NCBI RefSeq assembly: GCF_001905825.1
Contig: NZ_LIVV01000005.1
Location: 574,594 to 638,593, forward strand
Reading direction: 5' to 3'
Length of the DNA stretch: 64,000 nucleotides
Origin: Streptomyces sp. CB02009
GTDB taxonomy: Bacteria > Actinomycetota > Actinomycetes > Streptomycetales > Streptomycetaceae
Below are positions 7,295 through 14,901 of the stretch, one piece after another. The notes under the pieces are model-generated. The model was given only the letters and a program-made list of their open reading frames with translations, searched no databases and had not been told where the DNA came from. Position 1 is the first letter of the stretch. The number at the start of each line of letters is the position of its first letter. The position numbers were made by a program, and so were the translations under genes.

Positions 7295-9340
7295 ATGCAG
7301 GGGGAACTGGAAAACAACTCTAATTTGGGCAGTCTGGACGGCAGCGGGGCCATGCCGCTGGAACCGGGTGATCCCCGGCAGATCGGCGCGTTCAGGTTGC
7401 TCGGTGTCCTCGGGTCCGGCGGGATGGGGCGGGTCTATCTCGGCGCCGTGCCCGGGAAGTTCGCCGCCGTGAAGCGGGTTCTTCCCGTCCTCGCCGAAGA
7501 CGCCGACTTCCTCAGCCACTTCGGCCACGAGCTCGACAATCTCGCCCGGCTTCCCGCCGGTGCCAACACCAAGCTGCTCGCCAGCGACCGGACGGCCAAG
7601 CCCCCGTGGTTCGCCACCGAGTTCATCCCGGGCATCACCCTCAACGAGGCCATCCGCCTGCACGGCGGCCCCCTTCCCGGGCCCGCCCTCTGGCGGCTCC
7701 TCCATCACGCCGCCGCCGGGCTCGGCGTCGTCCACGGCGCCGACATGGTTCACCGGGACCTCAAGCCCTCCAACGTCATGCTCACCTCCTCCGGCCTCTC
7801 CCTCATCGACTTCGGCGTCGCCCGCGCCGCCGACCAGAGCCGGCTCACCAAGACCGGCATGGTCATCGGCACCCCCGCCTACATGGCCCCCGAGCAGGCC
7901 GTCGCCGACCGGCAGCTCACGGGCGCCGCCGATGTCTTCGCCCTCGGCAGCCTCCTCCTCTACGCGGCCAACGGCCGCCCTCCCTTCGGCGACGGCTCCG
8001 GTCCCGACCTGCTCTACCGCGTCGTCCACGCCGAGCCCGAGTTCGGCCGGCTCGCCGAGGCCGAGCCCGAGCTCGCCGGCCTCCTCCGCACCTGTCTCGC
8101 CAAGGACCCGGCCGACCGTCCCACGGCCGCCGATCTCGTCGAGCGTTCCACCGAGCACGCCGCGGGCTCCCTCTGGCCCTCCGCCGTCGGTGAGCGCATC
8201 GCCGAGCGGGCCGCCTTCGCCGCCGAGCCGCCCACCGCCGGGCATCTGGCGGAGCTCGCGCGGGCCGAGCCCGCCGAGGACGTCGCCACCGCCCCCCTCA
8301 CCCCGCAGGCGGGCTCGAAGGAGCCCGCCACCGCCTCCCCCGATCCGCTCGCCGCCACCGGTTCCGCCGCTCGCGGGCCGCGTGAGCGGCGGCGCAACCG
8401 GTTCTTCATGGTCGCCGTGCCCGTCGTCGTCGCGACCGGCACCACCCTGACCGTGGCCCTCGGCCCGTACCAGATCGGTCAGCTCGGCGCGGGCCCCGGG
8501 CCCTCCTCCTCACCGTCCTCCGTGGCCTCGCAGCCGGCGAACGTACAGCTGCCGTCGACCCCGCCCGGCTCCCCTTCCACCACGACCCCGTCCGGCTCCG
8601 CGCCGTCGCCGTCCAAGCCCCCGGCCTCCTCCCCCGGCGCTCCGCCGCCCGCCGACGGCGGCCCCGGGGGCGGTGCGGGTGGCGGTGCCGCCGTCGGCGG
8701 TACCGGGCCCGGGGGCGGCGGGAGCGGCCCCGGCGGCGGTTCAGGCAGCGGCTCGGGCAGTGGTTCGGGCAGCGGGTCCGGCAGCGGCGGGGCGGGATCG
8801 TCCGATTCCGGCGGCGGCTCCGACCCCGCGGCCGCCGGCGGTGGCGGCTCCACGACGCGCCCTCCGGCCACGACGCAGCCGCCGCGGACCACGAAGCCCG
8901 CGCCGCCGCCGGCCTCCGGCGTCTCGGCGCCCTCGGGGACGTACTCCCTGGAGAACGGGTCCACCGGCAACTGCCTGGCGGAGTACAACGCGGGCTTCGG
9001 CGACCTCGTCACGTCCGCCGCGTGCGGATCCGCGGGCAGCGGCGGCAGCACGTACTGGTTCTCCTGGACCTTCTCGCCCGGCGACGACGGCACCTTCCGG
9101 CTGAAGAACCGGCATTCCGGCCGCTGCCTCCAGCCGGCGGGGAACACCACCGTCACCACCGCCGCGTGCAACGGTTCCTCGGCCCAGTCCTGGAAGGTCG
9201 TCTCCTCGACGTCCGCCGGGCGGATGTTCAGGAACGCGAGCGACGGGCGGTGTCTGACGGCCGGGTCGTTCGCCATGACGTACACCTGCGGCTCCTCCGG
9301 CCAGAGCGAGCAGGTCTGGCGGAACATCTCAGCCCTCTGA
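7295..9340 (+). CDS. Membrane Ser/Thr protein kinase with ricin-type lectin ectodomain
   Basis: The ATG at 7295 was preferred over upstream in-frame starts because these fall in the repeat element. The product has 681 residues. Residues about 25-285 are a Hanks-type kinase: glycine loop GSGGMGRVY, AVK lysine, HRDLKPSNV catalytic loop, DFG and a GTPAYMAPE activation-segment end. After a juxtamembrane stretch, one transmembrane helix lies near residues 369-389 (FFMVAVPVVVATGTTLTVAL). A long Ser/Pro/Gly linker with (GS)n runs follows. Residues about 547-681 form a ricin-B beta-trefoil with repeated GxCL...QxW-type units (GNCLAEYN, GRCLQPAG, SAQSWKVV, GRCLTAG). The kinase is inside and the putative carbohydrate-binding domain outside. 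No PASTA repeats. The ligand is unknown. Confidence 0.9.
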   Translation: MQGELENNSNLGSLDGSGAMPLEPGDPRQIGAFRLLGVLGSGGMGRVYLGAVPGKFAAVKRVLPVLAEDADFLSHFGHELDNLARLPAGANTKLLASDRTAKPPWFATEFIPGITLNEAIRLHGGPLPGPALWRLLHHAAAGLGVVHGADMVHRDLKPSNVMLTSSGLSLIDFGVARAADQSRLTKTGMVIGTPAYMAPEQAVADRQLTGAADVFALGSLLLYAANGRPPFGDGSGPDLLYRVVHAEPEFGRLAEAEPELAGLLRTCLAKDPADRPTAADLVERSTEHAAGSLWPSAVGERIAERAAFAAEPPTAGHLAELARAEPAEDVATAPLTPQAGSKEPATASPDPLAATGSAARGPRERRRNRFFMVAVPVVVATGTTLTVALGPYQIGQLGAGPGPSSSPSSVASQPANVQLPSTPPGSPSTTTPSGSAPSPSKPPASSPGAPPPADGGPGGGAGGGAAVGGTGPGGGGSGPGGGSGSGSGSGSGSGSGSGGAGSSDSGGGSDPAAAGGGGSTTRPPATTQPPRTTKPAPPPASGVSAPSGTYSLENGSTGNCLAEYNAGFGDLVTSAACGSAGSGGSTYWFSWTFSPGDDGTFRLKNRHSGRCLQPAGNTTVTTAACNGSSAQSWKVVSSTSAGRMFRNASDGRCLTAGSFAMTYTCGSSGQSEQVWRNISAL

Positions 9341-9733
9341 GCACGGGCCGAAGACGGGGACCACCACCTCCCCCTCGCTCCGGAAGGCGACCTCCAGCTC
9401 CATCCCGATCCGGAGGTCGCCCTCCGCGACGCCCACGACCTCCGTCATCATGCGCGGGCCCTCGGCGAGGTCGACGACCGCCGCCACGTAGGGGACGCGC
9501 TCGCCGAAGGGCGGGAGGTCGTTCCGGTGGACGACCGACCAGGTGTAGAGGGTCGCGCGGCCGCCGGCGCGTTCCCAGGTGACGTCCTCGCTCCAGCAGT
9601 GCGGGCAGAACTCGCGCGGGTAGTGGTGGGGTCGTTCGCAGGCCGCGCAGCGGCGCAGCAGGAGGTGTCCCTCCGCGGCGGCGTCCCAGTACGGGCGGGT
9701 GAAGGCGTCGATGTCGGGGTCGGCGGCCGTCAT
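9329..9733 (-). CDS. Zn-ribbon/OB-fold DUF35 protein
   Basis: 134 residues. An N-terminal helix (PDIDAFTRPYWDAAAEGHLLLRRC) precedes a rubredoxin-like zinc ribbon with four Cys as CxxC...CxxC (CAAC, CPHC), then an OB fold (ATLYTWSVVHR...VPYVAAVVDLAEGPRMMTEV). DUF35 proteins usually act with thiolases, as acyl-CoA hydratase-type partners (ChsH2-like) or in polyketide-like steps, by binding acyl-CoA. The start ATG (9733) overlaps the stop of the DoxX gene by one base (TGATG), so the two are translationally coupled. The 3' end overlaps the convergent kinase gene by 12 bp. The operon lies under an acyl-CoA-type operator at 10213-10227. Confidence 0.85.
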   Translation of the reverse strand: MTAADPDIDAFTRPYWDAAAEGHLLLRRCAACERPHHYPREFCPHCWSEDVTWERAGGRATLYTWSVVHRNDLPPFGERVPYVAAVVDLAEGPRMMTEVVGVAEGDLRIGMELEVAFRSEGEVVVPVFGPCSEG

Positions 9734-10182
9734 CAGAAGAGTCCGATCGCGTGGTCGAGTGACCAGGTCTGCCAGGACAGAGCGAGGAGCGCGACGAGCG
9801 AGATGAGCGCCATCATCGCGTTCTGCCCCTGCTCGGCCCAGTCGTGGATCATGAGGACGAGGTAGAGGAGGTTCAGGAGGAGACCGCCGATCAGGGCGAC
9901 CGGGGTCAGGAAGCCGGCCACCAGGCCGAGTCCGATGGCCAGTTCGGCGTAGACGACGACGTACGCCATGAGCTTGGGGCGCGGTGCGACGACCGTCTCG
10001 AAGCCCTTCTTGACCGGCGGCCACCTGTGCTTGCCCGCCACGTCGGCGGCCCAGGCGATGCCGGTTCCGCGCTCGAACCAGCCCTTCTTGTCCTTGTGGC
10101 GCCAGCTCTCCAGCCACCACAGGCCGAGGCCGATGCGGAGGACGGCGAGCCATTCGGCGCCGGTGAGCCAGACGGTCTGCAT
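9733..10182 (-). CDS. DoxX-family membrane protein
   Basis: 149 residues with four hydrophobic segments: AEWLAVLRIGLGLWWLE, LMAYVVVYAELAIGLGLVAG, LIGGLLLNLLYLVLM and MMALISLVALLALSW. The WLES, ELAIGLGL and N-L-Y patterns are typical of DoxX/SURF4-like small membrane proteins. DoxX relatives contribute to respiratory or redox membrane complexes, but most have no known reaction. The ATG at 10182 has GGGGAG upstream; an in-frame extension to 10419 was rejected because it crosses the operator and the divergent gene's promoter. It is the first gene of a two-gene operon with the DUF35 protein. Confidence 0.82.
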   Translation of the reverse strand: MQTVWLTGAEWLAVLRIGLGLWWLESWRHKDKKGWFERGTGIAWAADVAGKHRWPPVKKGFETVVAPRPKLMAYVVVYAELAIGLGLVAGFLTPVALIGGLLLNLLYLVLMIHDWAEQGQNAMMALISLVALLALSWQTWSLDHAIGLF

Positions 10183-10212
10183 GCGCGCTCCCCTCGTGGG
10201 ACACGACTGAAT

Positions 10213-10227
10213 CTGACGGTACGTCAG
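10213..10227. promoter_or_regulatory. Acyl-CoA regulon operator, site 1
   Basis: CTGACGGTACGTCAG, a near-perfect palindrome 30 bp upstream of the DoxX/DUF35 operon and 137 bp upstream of the FAD-monooxygenase start. The flanks extend the symmetry (CTGAAT...TTCAG). It matches seven further sites in this window. Confidence 0.75.
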
Positions 10228-10363
10228 TTCAGCGCAGCCCCGCCTCCCGCGCAAGAGGCGGGGGCCTGGCGACCGGGGGCGCCTGGTCGGCGTGACCGAT
10301 TCGCAACCGAAATCCCTCTTGACCGAGACCCACAGCGTGTACACGTCATTACGCTCAGCATTC

Positions 10364-11527
10364 ATGGCCACCACCCCCCTTGCACTCCCTCCACAGGCTG
10401 ACCACCCCGTGTACGTCATCGGCGCGGGCCCCGGCGGGCTCGCCGTCGCCGCCGCCCTGCGCGCGCGGGGCGTCCGTGCCGTCGTCCTGGAGAAGTCCGA
10501 CGCCGTCGGCGCCTCCTGGCGCGCCCACTACGACCGGCTGCGGCTCCACACCACCCGGCGGCTCTCCGCCCTCCCCGGGCTCGCGATGCCCCGCTCCTTC
10601 GGACGCTGGGTCGCCCGCGCGGACGTGGTGCGCTACCTGGAAAAGTACACCGAGAAGCACGAGCTGGAGATCGTGACGGGCGTCGAGGTCTTCCGCGTCG
10701 AGCGGGCCGGGGACGACTGGGTCCTGCACGCGACCGGAGGGCGCCGGCTCACCGGGCGGGCGGTCGTCGTGGCCACCGGATACAACCACACCCCGCGACT
10801 GCCCGACTGGCCCGGCCGCGACGCGTACAAGGGGCACCTCGACCACGCCCGCGCCTACCGCAACCCGGAGCCGTACGCCGGGAAGGACGTCCTCGTCGTC
10901 GGCATCGGCAACACCGGCGCCGAGATCGCCGCCGACGTCGCCGACGGCGGAGCCGCCCGGGTGCGGCTCGCGGTGCGGACCGTCCCGCACATCGTGAAGC
11001 GCACCACCGCCGGCTGGCCTGCACAGCGCTCGGGCATCCTCGTCCGCCGCCTGCCGACGGCCCTCGTCGACCGCCTGGGCGCCCTCGCGGCCCGGGTCGG
11101 GACGCCGGACCTCTCGGAGTACGGGCTGCCCCGGCCCGAGAAGGGCCTCGCGACGCGCCAGCGCGAGGGCGCGATCCCGGTGCAGGACGTGGGCCTGATC
11201 GACGCGGTGCGGGCGGGGAAGGTCGAGGTCGTCGCGGCCGTGGAGGCCTTCGAGGGCGATGAGGTGGTCCTCGCGGACGGCACCCGGATCGCCCCGGACG
11301 CGGTGATCGCGGCGACCGGCTACCGGCGCGCCCTGGAGCCGCTCGTCGGGCATCTGGACGTGCTCGACGGGCGCGGTCACCCGGTGGTGCACGGGGCACG
11401 CTGTCCGCGCGAGGCACCGGGGCTTTACTTCACGGGGTTCACGAACCCGATCAGCGGGATGTTCCGGGAGCTGGCGATCGACGCGGAGAAGATCGCGCGG
11501 CGGATCGCACGGCAGATCGCGCGGTAG
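10364..11527 (+). CDS. FAD-dependent monooxygenase/oxidoreductase (CzcO/FMO-like)
   Basis: 387 residues from the ATG at 10364; a longer frame from 10292 has no ribosome-binding site and was not chosen. Two Rossmann motifs are present: FAD-binding VIGAGPGGLAVAAAL near residue 15 and NADPH-binding VVGIGNTGAEIAADV near the middle. Between them lie VVVATGYNHTPRLPDWPG and YKGHLDHARAYRNP, related to the FxGxxxHxxxW/Y element of flavin monooxygenases and Baeyer-Villiger enzymes. A late ATG motif (VIAATGYRRALEP) closes the FAD site. Such enzymes insert one oxygen into nucleophilic or ketone substrates. The substrate is unknown. It is transcribed away from the DoxX operon, with a regulon operator in the shared promoter region and a clear terminator behind it. 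Confidence 0.85.
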   Translation: MATTPLALPPQADHPVYVIGAGPGGLAVAAALRARGVRAVVLEKSDAVGASWRAHYDRLRLHTTRRLSALPGLAMPRSFGRWVARADVVRYLEKYTEKHELEIVTGVEVFRVERAGDDWVLHATGGRRLTGRAVVVATGYNHTPRLPDWPGRDAYKGHLDHARAYRNPEPYAGKDVLVVGIGNTGAEIAADVADGGAARVRLAVRTVPHIVKRTTAGWPAQRSGILVRRLPTALVDRLGALAARVGTPDLSEYGLPRPEKGLATRQREGAIPVQDVGLIDAVRAGKVEVVAAVEAFEGDEVVLADGTRIAPDAVIAATGYRRALEPLVGHLDVLDGRGHPVVHGARCPREAPGLYFTGFTNPISGMFRELAIDAEKIARRIARQIAR

Positions 11528-11536
11528 CCGGGACCC

Positions 11537-11568
11537 GCGCCTCCCGGTAGGAGCACACCGGGAGGCGC
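11537..11568 (+). terminator. Terminator of the monooxygenase gene
   Basis: A perfect 12-bp inverted repeat, GCGCCTCCCGGT and ACCGGGAGGCGC, with an 8-base loop, starting 9 bases after the stop. Confidence 0.8.
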
Positions 11569-11576
11569 GGGGCCGG

Positions 11577-11710
11577 GCGACCGGCGACACACCGGGAGGT
11601 CCCGGCGCAGTAGGTCCCGGCCCGGCAACCGGCGACCCACCGGGACGTCCCGGCCCTGCAAACGGCGCCGCACCGGAAGGTCCCGACCCGCCAACCGGCG
11701 CCTCACGCAA
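11577..11710. repeat. Degenerate tandem repeat of about 34 bp
   Basis: Three to four imperfect units with the shared words ACCGGCG, CACCGGGA and GGTCCCGGCC. Non-coding, between the terminator and the next operators. Confidence 0.6.
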
Positions 11711-11732
11711 CCGCGCCGCCTCACACCTATTC

Positions 11733-11771
11733 CTGACTGGCCGTCAGTTCTGTAATCTGACTGAGCGTCAG
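11733..11771. promoter_or_regulatory. Acyl-CoA regulon operators, sites 2 and 3 (tandem)
   Basis: CTGACTGGCCGTCAG (11733-11747) and CTGACTGAGCGTCAG (11757-11771), 24 bp centre to centre. They cover the promoter region of the ADP-forming acyl-CoA synthetase/enoyl-CoA hydratase operon. The sequence GTGTATACGG directly follows. Confidence 0.75.
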
Positions 11772-11805
11772 GTGTATACGGATGGGTGAAGGGCGGGCGG
11801 AACAC

Positions 11806-14028
11806 ATGCTTGGATCGACTCACGGCACCTTCACCACCGATCTCCGCGCCCGTGTGGTCGCCTGCGGGGAGTCGCCCCGCACCACCGTGCACGGCGTCAC
11901 CGCCGCCCCCGGCGACCAGGACGTCAGCGGTCGCCCGCTGCACGCCGCCGTGCCCGACCTCGACCGCTTCTTCCGGCCTGAGTCCGTCGCCGTCGTCGGC
12001 GCGTCCGACGCCGAGGGCCGGCCCAACACCGGGATCACCCGGCAGCTGCTCGCCTGGGCCGAGCAGGTCGGCGCCCGGCTGGTGCCCGTGCACCCGACCC
12101 GTACCCGCGTGTTCGGGATCGACTGCGTGCCCTCCGTCGGCGCGCTCACCGAACCCGTCGACCTCGCCGTCCTCCTCGTCGCCGACCCGCTCCCCGTCAT
12201 CGAGGAACTCGCCGAGACCAAGGTGAAGTTCGCGGTCGCCTTCGCCTCCGGATTCGCCGAGACCGGCGCGGCCGGAGCCGCCGCGCAGGAACGCCTCGCC
12301 GCAGCCGTACGCCGCTCCGGACTCCGCCTCCTCGGCCCCAACACCAACCTCAACGCCTTCGAGCGCTTCCGCGAGGACCTCGAAGGCCCCGCCGTCGCCC
12401 TCATCACCCAGTCCGGTCACCAGGGACGGCCCGTCTTCACCCTCCAGGAGCTCGGCGTCCGCCTCTCCCACTGGGCACCCACCGGCAACGAGGCCGACCT
12501 GGAGACCTCCGACTTCATCTCGTACTTCGCCGGACGGCCCGAGGTCGGCGCCATCGCGTGTTACGTCGAGGGCCTCAAGGACGGCCGCTCCTTCCTCCTC
12601 GCCGCCGACCGGGCCGCCCGCCAGGGCGTCCCGGTCGTCGCCGTGAAGGTCGGCCGCACCGAGACCGGGGCCCGTACGGCCGCCTCCCACACCGGCAAGC
12701 TCACCGGCGCGGACCAGGTCGTCGACGCGGCCATGCGCCAGTTCGGGGTGATCCGGGTCGACGGGCTCGACCAGCTCCAGGACACCGCCACCCTGCTCGC
12801 CCGCGCCCGCCGCCCGCAGGCCGACGGCGTCGTCGTCTACTCCATCTCCGGCGGTACGGGCGCCCACTTCGCCGACCTGGCCACCGAGGCGGGGCTCCGG
12901 CTGCCCACCCTCCCGCAGGCCAAGCAGGACGAACTGCACACGTGGATACCGGAGTACCTCAGCGTCGCCAACCCCGTCGACAACGGCGGCCACCCGGTCG
13001 GCGACTGGCGCGGCCGGAAGATCATCGACGCGATCCTCGCCGACCCGTCGGTGGGCGTGTTGATCTGTCCGATCACCGGGCCGTTCCCGCCCATGAGCGA
13101 CAAGCTCGCCCAGGACCTCGTCGACGCCGCGGAGGCGACCGACAAGCTGGTGTGCGTGGTGTGGGGCTCCCCGGTCGGTACGGAGGACGCGTACCGCACG
13201 ACCCTGCTGGGCTCCTCGCGCGTCGCCACCTTCCGCACCTTCGCCAACTGCATCGGCGCCGTGAAGGCCTATCTCGACCACCACCGCTTCACCACCGCCT
13301 ACCGCTCCCCCTTCGACGAGGCCCCCCGCACCCCCTCCCCCTCCTTCCGCAAGGCCCAGGCCCTCATGCGGCCCGGCCGGCGGCTCAGCGAGCACGCGGC
13401 GAAGCAGCTCCTGCGGGCGTACGGGATACGCGTGCCGCGCGAGCAGCTCGTCACCAGCGCGGCGGCGGCCGTCCGGGCAGCCGGGCTCGTCGGCTACCCC
13501 GTCGTGATGAAGGCCTCGGGCGCGCAGCTCGCCCACAAGACCGAACTGGGCCTGGTGAAGGTCGGGCTGACCTCCGCGAGCCAGGTCAGGGACGCGTACC
13601 GCGAACTCACCGACATCGCGCGCTTCGAGTCGATCGACCTCGACGGGATCCTCGTCTGCCAGATGGTCGGGCGCGGGGTCGAGATGGTGGTGGGGGTGAC
13701 CCGCGACGACCTGTTCGGACCGACGGTCACGGTCGGGCTGGGCGGGGTCCTGGTGGAGGTCCTCAACGACACGGCCGTACGGGTCCCGCCGTTCGGCGAG
13801 TCCGAGGCGCGCTCGATGCTCGGCGAACTCCGCGGCCGGGCCCTTCTCGACGGGGTACGGGGCGCCCCGCCCGCCGACGTGGACGCGCTCGTCGAGGTGG
13901 TGCTGCGGGTCCAGCGGATGGCCCTGGAACTCGACGGCGACCTCGCCGAACTCGACATCAACCCGCTGATGGTGCTGCCGCGCGGGCAGGGGGCCGTGGC
14001 CCTGGACGCGCTCGCCGTCTGCCGCTGA
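11806..14028 (+). CDS. ADP-forming acyl-CoA synthetase (acetate-CoA ligase family)
   Basis: 740 residues from ATG 11806 (GGGCGGGCGGA ribosome-binding site); an in-frame ATG at 11782 is possible. The first half is a CoA-binding/succinyl-CoA-ligase-alpha-like region: FFRPESVAVVGASDAEGRP, LLGPNTNLNAF, ITQSGHQG and the TAASHTGKLTG segment with the candidate phospho-His. The second half is an ATP-grasp-5 domain: GYPVVMKASGAQLAHKTELGLVKVGL and VLVEVLNDTAVRVPPF, ending ELDINPLMVLP. Such fused enzymes interconvert acyl-CoA, ADP and phosphate with acid, CoA and ATP. The acyl substrate is not readable. An enoyl-CoA hydratase gene follows after 13 bases, implying beta-oxidation-type catabolism. Two regulon operators precede the gene. 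Confidence 0.88.
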   Translation: MLGSTHGTFTTDLRARVVACGESPRTTVHGVTAAPGDQDVSGRPLHAAVPDLDRFFRPESVAVVGASDAEGRPNTGITRQLLAWAEQVGARLVPVHPTRTRVFGIDCVPSVGALTEPVDLAVLLVADPLPVIEELAETKVKFAVAFASGFAETGAAGAAAQERLAAAVRRSGLRLLGPNTNLNAFERFREDLEGPAVALITQSGHQGRPVFTLQELGVRLSHWAPTGNEADLETSDFISYFAGRPEVGAIACYVEGLKDGRSFLLAADRAARQGVPVVAVKVGRTETGARTAASHTGKLTGADQVVDAAMRQFGVIRVDGLDQLQDTATLLARARRPQADGVVVYSISGGTGAHFADLATEAGLRLPTLPQAKQDELHTWIPEYLSVANPVDNGGHPVGDWRGRKIIDAILADPSVGVLICPITGPFPPMSDKLAQDLVDAAEATDKLVCVVWGSPVGTEDAYRTTLLGSSRVATFRTFANCIGAVKAYLDHHRFTTAYRSPFDEAPRTPSPSFRKAQALMRPGRRLSEHAAKQLLRAYGIRVPREQLVTSAAAAVRAAGLVGYPVVMKASGAQLAHKTELGLVKVGLTSASQVRDAYRELTDIARFESIDLDGILVCQMVGRGVEMVVGVTRDDLFGPTVTVGLGGVLVEVLNDTAVRVPPFGESEARSMLGELRGRALLDGVRGAPPADVDALVEVVLRVQRMALELDGDLAELDINPLMVLPRGQGAVALDALAVCR

Positions 14029-14041
14029 GGAGACCAGACCC

Positions 14042-14827
14042 ATGTCCGACGTCCTGCACGCCGTCGAGAACGGCGTCTCGTGGATCACCCTCAACCGCCC
14101 CGAGGCGATGAACGCGGTCACCTGGGACCAGCGGGAACGCATCATGGCCCTGCTCGACGAAGCCTCCGCCGCCCCGGACGTCCGGGCGGTGGTGGTGACG
14201 GCGACGGGCCGGGGCTTCTGCGCGGGCGCGGACCTGCGGGGCGGGCCGGCGGTGACGGAGACCGTCCCCGGGGACGTGGCGCGCACGATCCGGCGCGGGG
14301 CGCAGCGGTTCATCGGGTCCGTCATGGACTGCGAGAAGCCGGTGATCGCGGCGGTGAACGGGACGGCGGCGGGGATCGGGGCGCACCTCGCGTTCGCGTG
14401 CGACCTGGTCCTGGCGTCCGAGTCGGCCCGGTTCATCGAGGTGTTCGTACGGCGTGGCCTCGTCCCGGACGGCGGCGGGGCGTACCTGCTGCCGCGGCTG
14501 ATCGGGCCGCAGCGGGCGAAGGAGCTGATGTTCTTCGGGGACGCGGTGTCGGCGACGGAGGCGCGGGAGCTGGGTCTGGTGAACCGGGTGGTCCCGGCGG
14601 AGTCCTTGGAGAAGACGGCCCGGGAGTGGGCCGAGCGCCTGGCCCAGGGCCCGACGCGGGCGCTCGCGCTGACGAAGCAGCTGGTGAACGCGTCCCTCGA
14701 CACGGACCGCGGGGCCGCGTTCGCGGCGGAGGCGGCGGCGCAGGAGATCAACATGACGACGCGGGACGCGAAGGAGGGGGTGGCGAGCTTCGTGGAGCGG
14801 CGGGAGGCGCGGTACCTGGGGAGATAG
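14042..14827 (+). CDS. Enoyl-CoA hydratase/isomerase family protein
   Basis: 261 residues with crotonase-fold features: WITLNRPEAMNAVTWD, the oxyanion-hole loop GRGFCAGADLRG, then KPVIAAVNGTAAGIGAHLAFACDLVLASESARF and VRRGLVPDGGGAYLLPRLIG. The second acidic position of classical hydratases is Asp in the GLVPDGG segment rather than the usual Glu, which is common in side-chain-specific members. It probably hydrates or isomerises an unsaturated acyl-CoA produced in the same pathway as the preceding acyl-CoA synthetase, 13 bases upstream in one operon. The ATG at 14042 has GAGGAGA upstream. Confidence 0.87.
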   Translation: MSDVLHAVENGVSWITLNRPEAMNAVTWDQRERIMALLDEASAAPDVRAVVVTATGRGFCAGADLRGGPAVTETVPGDVARTIRRGAQRFIGSVMDCEKPVIAAVNGTAAGIGAHLAFACDLVLASESARFIEVFVRRGLVPDGGGAYLLPRLIGPQRAKELMFFGDAVSATEARELGLVNRVVPAESLEKTAREWAERLAQGPTRALALTKQLVNASLDTDRGAAFAAEAAAQEINMTTRDAKEGVASFVERREARYLGR

Positions 14828-14901
14828 TCGCGCGACGGTGACGGACCTGGGCCGTAGTGTGTCGCTCCTGTGCACACTCTGCCGCTCCGGGGGGAACGGA
14901 A

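Noticed and set aside
5795..8245. An 816-codon minus-strand frame
   Set aside because: It runs through the palindromic block and the kinase gene; no recognisable domain and codon use unlike real genes.
10292..10363. Upstream extension of the FAD-monooxygenase
   Set aside because: Lacks ribosome-binding site and family similarity; the ATG at 10364 directly precedes the dinucleotide-binding domain.
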